Origin: an uncultured Oscillospiraceae bacterium
GTDB taxonomy: Bacteria; Bacillota; Clostridia; Oscillospirales; Oscillospiraceae
DNA: 19,374 bases
Direction: 5' to 3'
NCBI GenBank assembly: GCA_910588635.1
Contig: CAJUPW010000031.1
Location: forward strand, 1-19,374
How positions within the stretch are numbered: the first letter of the stretch is position 1; every line of letters begins with the position of its first letter. The position numbers and the translations under genes are program-made. The notes under the pieces are model-generated. The model was not told the DNA's origin and made no database searches. It was given only the letters and a program-made list of their open reading frames with translations. Positions 7,231-12,921 of this stretch are shown piece after piece.

Positions 7231-7393
7231 GCAGATTGTGTGCAAGGTTTTCGCAGCTTGTGCGCAAAGCTACAACGGTTACCAATTTAATGGGAACTGA
7301 AAAACTAACGCCCATGTTGGCAGTAGCGCCTGCTGGAGTATTACTCCAATGGATTGCGCCCCCATTAGCATCCCAAGAAACGCCTCCTTCAAG
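7211..7393 (-). pseudogene. Out-of-ORF continuation of the small secreted protein gene, then junction with phage DNA
   Basis: Reading past the TAG of the neighbouring gene in the same frame gives GGVSWDANGGAIHWSNTPAG and then ATANMGVSFSVPIKLVTV. This Gly/Ser/Asn-rich sequence fits the preceding YATLGGYAGN far better than random DNA. After about 7270 the frame turns into unconvincing sequence and stops inside the phage terminator at 7211. The segment is therefore a detached 3' part of the gene, with its true end cut off where phage-derived DNA begins. The rest of this intergenic stretch holds two imperfect copies of TTGTGYGCAA and no other gene. Confidence 0.55.
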
Positions 7394-7681
7394 CTAATTT
7401 CCAGCATAACCACCTAGGGTAGCATATTTTGTTTCGACAGTGACAATTTCTGTATAATAATCAAACGCGTCTGGATCTCTTCCATATGGTTCGATTTTTT
7501 CTTTGTTTAACTCAGCTAAAACCTCATTAATCTGTCTTTGAAGGTCTTGCTCTTGAATCTCTTGCTCTACATAATAAGTGACACTATCATCGTGCTGAAT
7601 GGTCAAGGGTGTAGCAGAAATAGGAACACATAAAGAACAAAAGATAGAAATACATAATATCATAGAAATAATCTTTTTCAT
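7394..7681 (-). CDS. Small secreted protein of unknown function, prematurely stopped
   Basis: A 95-residue product with a clear signal peptide (MKKIISMILCISIFCSLCVP, cleavage probably near ISA-TP). The mature part is charged and helical (EQEIQEQDLQRQINEVLAEL) and ends VETKYATLGGYAGN. A TAG at 7394-7396 stops it, but the same frame continues with matching Gly-rich sequence to about 7270, so the gene is probably a nonsense mutant (CAG to TAG would suffice) and also truncated. It starts 7 bases after AAAGGAG of repeat copy R4, whose promoter would drive it. GC is low compared with the phage and core genes. I recall similar small exported proteins in gut Clostridia but know no function. Confidence 0.6.
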   Translation of the reverse strand: MKKIISMILCISIFCSLCVPISATPLTIQHDDSVTYYVEQEIQEQDLQRQINEVLAELNKEKIEPYGRDPDAFDYYTEIVTVETKYATLGGYAGN

Positions 7682-7820
7682 TTTCTTCTCCTTTCATTGT
7701 ACATGAACTATATAATTCTGTCAATCTAATTCGCTAAAGAGTTCAATACTTCACCGTTCCCGTCACGGTAACGGCATAGGATTCGTTGTTGCGGATGGAG
7801 CGCCCCGGTCGGGGCGCTCC
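7674..7820 (-). repeat. Module copy R4: hairpin, gene A tail, promoter
   Basis: In minus-strand order: a perfect 10-bp stem GGAGCGCCCC/GGGGCGCTCC (7797-7820), then 18 codons ending in TGA (7743-7796) that spell IRNNESYAVTVTGTVKY, the end of gene A, then a promoter and AAAGGAG. Bases 7674-7796 match 11942-12064 at all but two of 123 positions by eye. Unlike a normal terminator, no T run follows the stem; the gene A tail begins at once. Confidence 0.9.
7696..7724 (-). promoter_or_regulatory. Near-consensus sigma-A promoter in R4
   Basis: On the minus strand, TTGACA (7719-7724), a 17-base spacer and TACAAT (7696-7701). The -10 element ends only one base before AAAGGAG of the downstream gene, so a normal start site would leave almost no leader. 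Confidence 0.7.
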
Positions 7821-7834
7821 TTATATTTATTTAA

Positions 7835-9181
7835 TTAATAAAGTTCTAAGTCAAGTGCATTTAAAATAGAAGATGCCCTTGAGTAATACATAACTGGTAT
7901 CTTTGTTGAAGGATCATCTTCTTTTGCGGCAAACCCTCCTCCGGATAGAATACCAGCAACATAGCGTGAAGAAGTCGTGCCACCACCAGCTACAATTCCA
8001 CCGCTATCATTAGGCTCCGCTTCACAGTTGACTAACACGGCGTCCCTAAGATTTGTGTCGCCGCTGGAACTGGCATTAAAATGGGTATCAAGGACAATTC
8101 CTCTTGTTACACCTGATTCAGCACCTTTTTTGTAAACCATTTCCCCTTTTCTCATTTCAATTGTTTGGGATTTTAGGTTAAAGTCCCAGCCATCTACATA
8201 AGTGATAGGATTAAAGCGAAAATCTTGTTGACGAACAAAAGCGGCATCGACTGAACTATTGAACACTTCAACTATTGTATCACCAAAGTAAACTTTATTT
8301 GCCCAGTCAAAAGTATAGGCATAAACTGGTTGACCTTTGTGACTGCTTCCATGAAAGGTAGTAACGATACCCGGTTCTCCTTTGCTGTTTTTTGCCCAAA
8401 AACCTGCACTAAAATTGGGTACATTGGGAGGGTCAGAAGAGACTCTAGGAGAGATTGGACAACCCGGTTGAACAATAACGCCAGAAACCATAAAAGGAGA
8501 TGGAATATCAATCCTATCCAAATCTAAAATAGCATCATTCGCCTCGAAATCTAAACTATTATTTGTGTCATCAGACGAACCAAAAGTTAAATCTAAAGTA
8601 ATAAAACGAATTTCACATGTGTCATTTACATGAGAAATTTTCTCCAGTATGACATCAGTCAAGCCTGATGGGGCGTTAGAACTAATATAAATATTAACTG
8701 CGTTATTGTCTTCAGAAATACCAGTGCCAGTGATTGCGGAACAGATTTCCTTGTCTTCGCAGCTATCAATATAGAAATCAATTGCTTCCTGAGTATTAAG
8801 TAATTCCTGGTAGGAATTGGTAACCTTGGAAAATTGAACGTGGTTTAAGTCAATTATATTGCCAAAGTAATCAATTACATCCTGATCCAAGCGGGTTACA
8901 TAAATAATCATGTCATTGTTATCGCCAGTTGATGAACCACCATAAAAATCAGGAAAATTTGCGTCAGTATCGCTGGCGTAATTTAGGTCCTTGCTCCACA
9001 CCTGCAACAGATGGTTGTATTTATCTGAGGAAAGTTCAGCAATGTGTTGCAGTTCTTCCTCCGATGCGCTGTTGCCTTGTTCAGAAACCGGCTGTTCCGG
9101 AGCAGCATAAGAAAAAGCCACACAAAATACTATCAGGCTAATAGTCAGACATAGTGTAATAATTTTTCGTGCCTTATTCAT
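7835..9181 (-). CDS. Secreted chymotrypsin-fold serine protease (S1, alpha-lytic/streptogrisin-like)
   Basis: A 448-residue exported protein. Residues 1-27 are a signal peptide (cleavage near SYA-AP). Residues about 30-225 look like a propeptide with repeated hydrophobic/acidic blocks. The protease domain begins near 230. Probable catalytic residues are His277 (VTTFHGSSHKG), Asp312 (NSSVDAAFV) and Ser393 (NDSGGIVAGG); YKKGAESGVTRG near 350-361 is like the conserved strand before the serine in streptogrisin-type enzymes. The context N-D-S-G-G replaces the usual G-D-S-G-G. It starts at ATG with AAAGGG 10 bases upstream. TATAAT at 9204-9209 may be its -10; no TTGACA lies at the right distance. 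It lies alone between module copies R3 and R4. Substrate unknown. Confidence 0.78.
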   Translation of the reverse strand: MNKARKIITLCLTISLIVFCVAFSYAAPEQPVSEQGNSASEEELQHIAELSSDKYNHLLQVWSKDLNYASDTDANFPDFYGGSSTGDNNDMIIYVTRLDQDVIDYFGNIIDLNHVQFSKVTNSYQELLNTQEAIDFYIDSCEDKEICSAITGTGISEDNNAVNIYISSNAPSGLTDVILEKISHVNDTCEIRFITLDLTFGSSDDTNNSLDFEANDAILDLDRIDIPSPFMVSGVIVQPGCPISPRVSSDPPNVPNFSAGFWAKNSKGEPGIVTTFHGSSHKGQPVYAYTFDWANKVYFGDTIVEVFNSSVDAAFVRQQDFRFNPITYVDGWDFNLKSQTIEMRKGEMVYKKGAESGVTRGIVLDTHFNASSSGDTNLRDAVLVNCEAEPNDSGGIVAGGGTTSSRYVAGILSGGGFAAKEDDPSTKIPVMYYSRASSILNALDLELY

Positions 9182-9203
9182 TATAATGAATCCCTTTCGT
9201 CAT

Positions 9204-9290
9204 ATTATATTTATCAATACCTCACCGCTCCTTTCACGGTAACGGCATAGGATTCGTTGTTGCGGAGGGAACGCCCCAGCGGGGCGCTCC
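9204..9290 (-). repeat. Module copy R3: hairpin and divergent gene A tail
   Basis: In minus-strand order: stem GGAGCGCCCC with loop GCT and arm GGGGCGTTCC (9268-9290), then 18 codons (9214-9267) reading LRNNESYAVTVKGAVRY and TGA. The promoter part of the other copies is replaced by different sequence containing TATAAT at 9204-9209. This is the most divergent copy, but the junction between hairpin and tail is at the same codon as in R2 and R4. Confidence 0.85.
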
Positions 9291-9296
9291 TGGATC

Positions 9297-9485
9297 TCAG
9301 GAAACCGGAGCCCGGAAGATTTCCACAGTCGGCGCGTCGAACAAGTCCCAGAAAAGAACGTCCTTTATTAGCTGCTCCAAATAGTACCACTGGCCGCTGC
9401 CAAAGGAGACCATAGTCCACATAACGGATTCCGGGCCGGCAATCGTAATGACTTCCGGACCGGCAAGGTCCGAATAGCACACTCT
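9297..9485 (-). pseudogene. 3' remnant of the upstream lipoprotein gene, separated by in-frame TAA codons
   Basis: An open frame of about 62 codons with VCYSDLAGPEVITIAGPES, GSGQWYYLEQLIKDVLFWD and the ending VEIFRAPVS. A GTG at 9482 could serve as start but has no Shine-Dalgarno sequence. It lies in exactly the same frame as the lipoprotein upstream: that gene stops with TAA at 9531, the frame continues NEDMLEWVIDYKLP to a second TAA at 9486-9488, and this frame follows. Read through both codons, one protein of about 285 residues results. It ends 7 bases before the hairpin of R3. I do not recognise the domain. Confidence 0.5.
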
Positions 9486-9530
9486 TTATGGCAACTTATA
9501 ATCTATGACCCACTCCAGCATATCCTCATT

Positions 9531-10154
9531 TTATTTGAAAGCATGATAAGCGTCTTCACTTTCAAAGAGTTCCACGTGGATGCTGTACATTAGGCCGCCG
9601 CCGGCAAAGGGGCTCCAGTCCTGGATGGGCGCCGAGGCCCTGACCTGGCAGTAGCCACCAGTAAGGGTTCCCTCCCAGAGGGTGGTCTTGTCCAGCGGAA
9701 GCTCCTCCTTCGCGCAGGCCTGGAAAATCTCCTCCTCATCCTCAAACCCGCCGTACAGCCGTGCGGACAGCATGAGCAGGTCCTTCCATTCCTCCCAGCT
9801 GTGAGGCTCCTCAAGGGGCCATTGGAGCTGCGTGTGGGAAATCATAAGGACGGTGTCCAAATAGTGGCCCAGCTCCTCGGTTTGGGCGGAAGTGATGAAA
9901 ACCGTGTTGAACTCCTGTCCACTTTCAGGCTGGAGCAGACCGTACACAGTTTTTATATCTGTCTGTCTCTCCTGCTCGTTCCAATTGACGGTCCAGTCCA
10001 AGCCTTGCGCTGTTACCGCCGCAGTGATGGTTTCCTCTGAAAGGGGAAATTCGGGCCGGGGCAGGACCTCTTGCTTTTGACAGGCGGGCAGAAGAAGGAC
10101 CAGCGCCAGAACCACACATGTCAACGATCTCGTGTAAAACTTGGACATTCCCAT
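9531..10154 (-). CDS. Lipoprotein of unknown function, probably truncated
   Basis: A 207-residue product when started at the ATG at 10154, which has GGAGG 6 bases upstream; an in-frame ATG at 10166 lies before that ribosome site and is rejected. The N-terminus is a lipoprotein signal: basic start, hydrophobic core and lipobox LLPAC with Cys25, so it should be anchored to the outer face of the membrane. The mature part is acidic with many Trp and Glu residues (EEPHSWEEWKDLLMLSARLY) and no family I recognise. The frame continues beyond its TAA in matching style, so the product is probably only the first three quarters of the ancestral protein. It follows module copy R2 after a short orphan frame. 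Confidence 0.6.
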   Translation of the reverse strand: MGMSKFYTRSLTCVVLALVLLLPACQKQEVLPRPEFPLSEETITAAVTAQGLDWTVNWNEQERQTDIKTVYGLLQPESGQEFNTVFITSAQTEELGHYLDTVLMISHTQLQWPLEEPHSWEEWKDLLMLSARLYGGFEDEEEIFQACAKEELPLDKTTLWEGTLTGGYCQVRASAPIQDWSPFAGGGLMYSIHVELFESEDAYHAFK

Positions 10155-10169
10155 AATTACCTCCATATA

Positions 10170-10352
10170 TTACCAGGGGTATTTTTTATAAGCTGTTTTA
10201 AATGTGGATTTTATTTCATGAAAGTCATTGCCATTTTCTATTGAATTCTTATTCCACGCCTCGTAATAGCTGAAAATTTTTTCCGCAAGATGACACTCAA
10301 TCTTGAAGAAATGTTCGTCATGTACGATTTCATATCCACTTTCATTGTACAT
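10170..10352 (-). pseudogene. Orphan C-terminal fragment fused to the R2 promoter
   Basis: A 60-codon frame ending KSTFKTAYKKYPW, AT-rich, with the soluble-looking sequence EIVHDEHFFKIECHLAEKIF. Its only ATG lies inside the promoter (ATG overlaps TACAAT) and has no ribosome site, so it cannot be the start for transcripts from that promoter. Where R1 and R4 have AAAGGAG, this copy reads AAAGTGG and passes straight into this unrelated sequence. It looks like the 3' end of a gene cut off at the module boundary. It stops 16 bases before the lipoprotein start, which has its own ribosome site. Confidence 0.4.
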
Positions 10353-10372
10353 AAACCATACAATTCTGTCAA
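10344..10372 (-). promoter_or_regulatory. Near-consensus sigma-A promoter in R2
   Basis: Minus strand TTGACA (10367-10372), a 17-base spacer and TACAAT (10344-10349), as in R1 and R4 although the spacer sequence has changed. It would transcribe the orphan fragment and the lipoprotein gene ending at 9531. Confidence 0.65.
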
Positions 10373-10469
10373 TCTAATTCACTAAAGAGAGTCAATACCT
10401 CACCGTTCCCGTCACGGTAACGGCATAGGATTCGTTATTGCGGGAGGAGCGCCCCGGCTGGGGCGCTCC
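10344..10469 (-). repeat. Module copy R2: hairpin, gene A tail, promoter
   Basis: In minus-strand order: perfect 10-bp stem GGAGCGCCCC/GGGGCGCTCC with loop AGCC (10446-10469), 18 codons (10392-10445) reading SRNNESYAVTVTGTVRY and TGA, then a promoter. It differs from R1 and R4 at a modest number of positions, mostly after the stop. It begins 6 bases after the stop of the lipoprotein gene on its upstream side, and by coincidence or descent its tail is in frame with that gene. Confidence 0.88.
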
Positions 10470-10475
10470 TATAGC

Positions 10476-11099
10476 TTAAGGATTAAATTGGATAAACTCG
10501 TTCAACTCTGAAAGCCAATCTTTTGTTTTTTCAAGCGCGGCTTGAAAGTCCTCGCCCTCAAGCTCTCTATCGACGATAAGTGACGCAAAGGAGGTGGAAT
10601 TACCTCGATAAAAAGAATATGAAAGGGCATAGTAAATTCGAGAGACTTCCTCCAGCTGTTCCTGCGACATACTAAAAAAGGGTATGTCGGTCTCGTCGGA
10701 AAACAGATAACTTAACGAAACGTCTTGCATTACGGAGCACAATTCCTGATGGTTGTTGGAGTATGCCTCAAATAGCTGCCACTCCATGCCCGAATTGCCC
10801 ACTTTTGCCACATAAATCCCCTCTAAAGCCCCGGTAAGTTTTTCTTGAAGCTGGGAGTTGGAGGGGTCCTCAGACAGTTCCATCAGGCTGTCACTAAGAT
10901 AAGCGTAAATAGTTAAATAATTATCCATAGATTGGGCGACTTCTGCCAAAAGGAAGCGGTCATATTCTATTTTCAAGTCATCCAATTCTTCCTTGCCCTG
11001 AGTGCTACAGGAGGTGCAGACGAGGAGAACAACTGCGGCCAGAAAAACAGGTAGCCTGCGTTTCAGCGGATTGCCTATTTTCACTCCTTTTAATTGCAT
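10476..11099 (-). CDS. Lipoprotein of unknown function
   Basis: A 207-residue protein with AAAGGAG 6 bases before its ATG. After a basic start (GNPLKRRLP) comes a hydrophobic segment and the lipobox VCTSC, with lipidated Cys near residue 31 followed by Ser-Thr-Gln-Gly-Lys, so the protein should sit on the outer membrane face. The mature part is helical and acidic (EEVSRIYYALSYSFYRG; EDFQAALEKTKDWLSELNEF), without membrane segments or known motifs. It lies 43 bases behind the secreted protein gene ending at 11143 and is probably cotranscribed from the R1 promoter. Function unknown; an accessory or immunity-like partner for the exported protein upstream is possible but only inferred from pairing. 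Confidence 0.75.
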   Translation of the reverse strand: MQLKGVKIGNPLKRRLPVFLAAVVLLVCTSCSTQGKEELDDLKIEYDRFLLAEVAQSMDNYLTIYAYLSDSLMELSEDPSNSQLQEKLTGALEGIYVAKVGNSGMEWQLFEAYSNNHQELCSVMQDVSLSYLFSDETDIPFFSMSQEQLEEVSRIYYALSYSFYRGNSTSFASLIVDRELEGEDFQAALEKTKDWLSELNEFIQFNP

Positions 11100-11142
11100 G
11101 AATACTCCTTTCTAACCACTGGACAAAGCAAATGGACTTTAA

Positions 11143-11949
11143 CTAATTTAATTGAACCCCTAAGGATGCGGCAGTCCAATTTTCTACGGTGCGGTCCCAA
11201 GATACGGAAAGGCCAAAGCCCTTTGTTAGAAGGGAGAAATTTCCTGATATGCCTGTAAGGTGTGTTTCAGACCAGACATGGTGATACGCCATTGCCATCG
11301 TTACGGAACCCGCAGATTTCCGTGTTACAGGGGCAAGTATACGTCCTCTGCGGATAACGGAATCGTTAATAGAAAAAGCAACCCCTAAGTCATTGCCGCT
11401 TGTCAAAAACACTTTTGTCATATAAGGGTCAGAATACTTGTTATTTTCCGGGTCAATAGAGGCAACTCTGTTGTTATTATAATCATATCCAAATATAGCG
11501 TATTTTTGATCCAAATAGCTCAATTTGCTGGAATCTGATAAATAGAACGCTACTATATCATCAATTTGCGATAAATGTGAATTTCTAGAATCCCAATTCC
11601 AATATCCAAAATAAATATATGCTCCATAATCGTTGTCATAAACCAGATAATCTTTTTCTAAAAGAAGTTTGCTTCTTGAACAACGCGTAGTAGGAGGTTC
11701 ACCATTTTCATCATAAGTGACCGTGGAGGATTCTACAACCGATAGCGAAGGGTGCTTATTTAACAGTGCTGCAATGATCTGATCTTCACTTGCATATGTC
11801 CCCATTTCATCACACAGCGCAAGATAATCGTCCATTATCTGCCTTTGCGCTTTATCGGAAGTGTTATTTTCAAAAGCGGCAAGAGCCGGAGAAGTGATCT
11901 GGAAAACCATTATCATGGCAATAAGCAGCCCGACTAAACGTTTTTTCAT
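11143..11949 (-). CDS. Secreted protein of unknown function
   Basis: A 268-residue protein with a typical signal peptide (MKKRLVGLLIAMIMVFQITS, cleavage near ALA-AF). The mature protein is AT-rich in codon use, rich in Tyr, Asn, Asp and Ser, with a central aromatic block (YDNDYGAYIYFGYWNWD) and a C-terminal block with AYHHVWSETHLTGISGNFSL and then KGFGLSVSWDR. The last part has the alternating pattern of beta strands. No catalytic motif or known domain is recognised. Its ATG is 7 bases after AAAGGAG of module copy R1, immediately downstream of gene A. It probably forms an operon with the lipoprotein gene behind it. Lower GC than the core genes suggests acquisition. Confidence 0.72.
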   Translation of the reverse strand: MKKRLVGLLIAMIMVFQITSPALAAFENNTSDKAQRQIMDDYLALCDEMGTYASEDQIIAALLNKHPSLSVVESSTVTYDENGEPPTTRCSRSKLLLEKDYLVYDNDYGAYIYFGYWNWDSRNSHLSQIDDIVAFYLSDSSKLSYLDQKYAIFGYDYNNNRVASIDPENNKYSDPYMTKVFLTSGNDLGVAFSINDSVIRRGRILAPVTRKSAGSVTMAMAYHHVWSETHLTGISGNFSLLTKGFGLSVSWDRTVENWTAASLGVQLN

Positions 11950-12067
11950 TTTGTTCTCCTTTCATTGTACATGAACTATATAATTCTGTCAATCTAATTC
12001 GCTAAAGAGTTCAATACTTCACCGTTCCTGTCACGGTAACGGCATAGGATTCGTTGTTGCGGATGGC
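11942..12067 (-). repeat. Module copy R1: gene A end in place, with promoter
   Basis: This is the parental-looking copy. The last 18 codons of the intact gene A (12011-12064) are followed by the same spacer, promoter and AAAGGAG found in R4. It has no hairpin because the tail is still attached to its gene. Bases 11942-12064 differ from R4 at two positions of 123. Confidence 0.9.
11964..11992 (-). promoter_or_regulatory. Near-consensus sigma-A promoter in R1
   Basis: Minus strand TTGACA (11987-11992), a 17-base spacer and TACAAT (11964-11969). AAAGGAG of the next gene lies at 11956-11962, directly against the -10 element. Confidence 0.7.
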
Positions 12068-12421
12068 CAGGGTGAACTGTCCGGTTTGGCTGACTTCAAT
12101 CGACTTGTTGATACTTCCGCTGGTAGAGTTCAGGGAATAGAACAAACCATCCGGAGCAATAAATCCGAAGTCAACACTGGCAGACTTGGGCGTGTAGGTG
12201 CAGTCGTACTTGATGGTGTCGCCTTTAGCCGCAGAAAACGGCTGTGTAATAGGTGAAATAAGTTTTGCCGGAAAACTGTTGTTCAAATTTCCGGCCACCC
12301 TAGGCATAACGATATCACTACCTGGAGTTTCGGCCGCACCTGCCGAAACAAGGGACCAACTGAACAGAAGCATACAGGATAAAAATGCGGCGACAAGTTT
12401 TTTACGGTTAATAAGATACAC
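12011..12421 (-). CDS. Small secreted protein, head of the cassette array (gene A)
   Basis: At most 136 residues. A signal peptide (RKKLVAAFLSCMLLFSWSLV, cleavage near AGA-AE) leads to a mature part of about 105 residues with alternating polar/hydrophobic strands: DTIKYDCTYTPKSASVDFGF, APDGLFYSLN and the ending RNNESYAVTVTGTVKY, suggesting a small beta sandwich. The only conventional start, GTG at 12421, overlaps the Shine-Dalgarno GGGGAGG; ATT at 12412 is 8 bases behind that site and leaves a perfect signal peptide, so a rare ATT start is possible. It lies 15 bases after the regulator stop, so the two are one transcript. Its last 17 codons recur three times downstream. I recall similar small exported proteins in gut Clostridia; function unknown. 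Confidence 0.72.
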   Translation of the reverse strand: MYLINRKKLVAAFLSCMLLFSWSLVSAGAAETPGSDIVMPRVAGNLNNSFPAKLISPITQPFSAAKGDTIKYDCTYTPKSASVDFGFIAPDGLFYSLNSTSGSINKSIEVSQTGQFTLAIRNNESYAVTVTGTVKY

Positions 12422-12436
12422 CTCCCCTCTATAATA

Positions 12437-12895
12437 TTATTCCAGGGGAGCCAAAGACACAAGGTCCCCTAGCGCCGAAGGGTCTATCACCTCACCTTCC
12501 AGTTGCGTTTGTGGGACAGATTCTTCGTGCCGCTCCCGGAAGAACAGCGCGCCAACAAAAACACCCACTGTCAAAACCACAGCGGCCAGCAAGGCCCACA
12601 GGCGGTAATTCCTGGGCCGGGGGACGGGGACCTCCACCTTGACTTCCACGGGGATTTCCACATACTGGACCTCCGGCGGTTTTTCCTCCGGGGGAACCCA
12701 GTCGTCCTTCACCAGAGCGTCCATCGGAATGTGAAAGATTCTGCTCAGCGCGGTCAGGTTTTCCCCGGATGGATAGGCGGCTCCGTTTTCCCACTTGGAG
12801 ACGGTCTGTCGGGAGACATCCACAAGCTCCGCCAGCGATTCCTGAGAGACCCCTTGCTCAATCCGGCTATTTCGAATCCTTTGCCCTATCGTCAT
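12437..12895 (-). CDS. Membrane-anchored XRE-family regulator
   Basis: A 152-residue protein. Residues 5-60 are a Cro/CI helix-turn-helix (SQESLAELVDVSRQTVSKWE is the HTH). A Pro/Glu/Val-rich linker (PPEVQYVEIPVEVKVEVP) leads to one membrane segment at about 99-119 (ALLAAVVLTVGVFVGALFF), followed by a short outside tail of about 32 residues. This layout suits a regulator that senses an exported product or the cell surface while bound to DNA. AGGAGGG lies 8 bases before the ATG. Its leader contains inverted repeats that could be an operator. It heads the island and precedes gene A in the same transcript. Target genes are inferred from position only. Confidence 0.85.
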   Translation of the reverse strand: MTIGQRIRNSRIEQGVSQESLAELVDVSRQTVSKWENGAAYPSGENLTALSRIFHIPMDALVKDDWVPPEEKPPEVQYVEIPVEVKVEVPVPRPRNYRLWALLAAVVLTVGVFVGALFFRERHEESVPQTQLEGEVIDPSALGDLVSLAPLE

Positions 12896-12921
12896 TTTAG
12901 CGGCCCTCCTGAAAAATTACT

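Noticed and set aside
7743..7796. The gene A tails in R2, R3 and R4 as small expressed proteins
   Set aside because: They have no start codon or ribosome site; the frame is closed or meaningless through the hairpin upstream.
7394..9533. Stop-codon reassignment or readthrough to explain in-frame TAG and TAA
   Set aside because: Other genes here end normally at TAA, TAG and TGA, and both affected loci sit among fragments. Nonsense mutation in decaying genes is simpler.
7674..12067. Integron-type attC array or CRISPR
   Set aside because: Repeats are few, spaced 0.9-2 kb, in one orientation, contain a promoter and a coding tail, and there is no integrase or cas gene in the window. The stems do not have attC box patterns I can identify.
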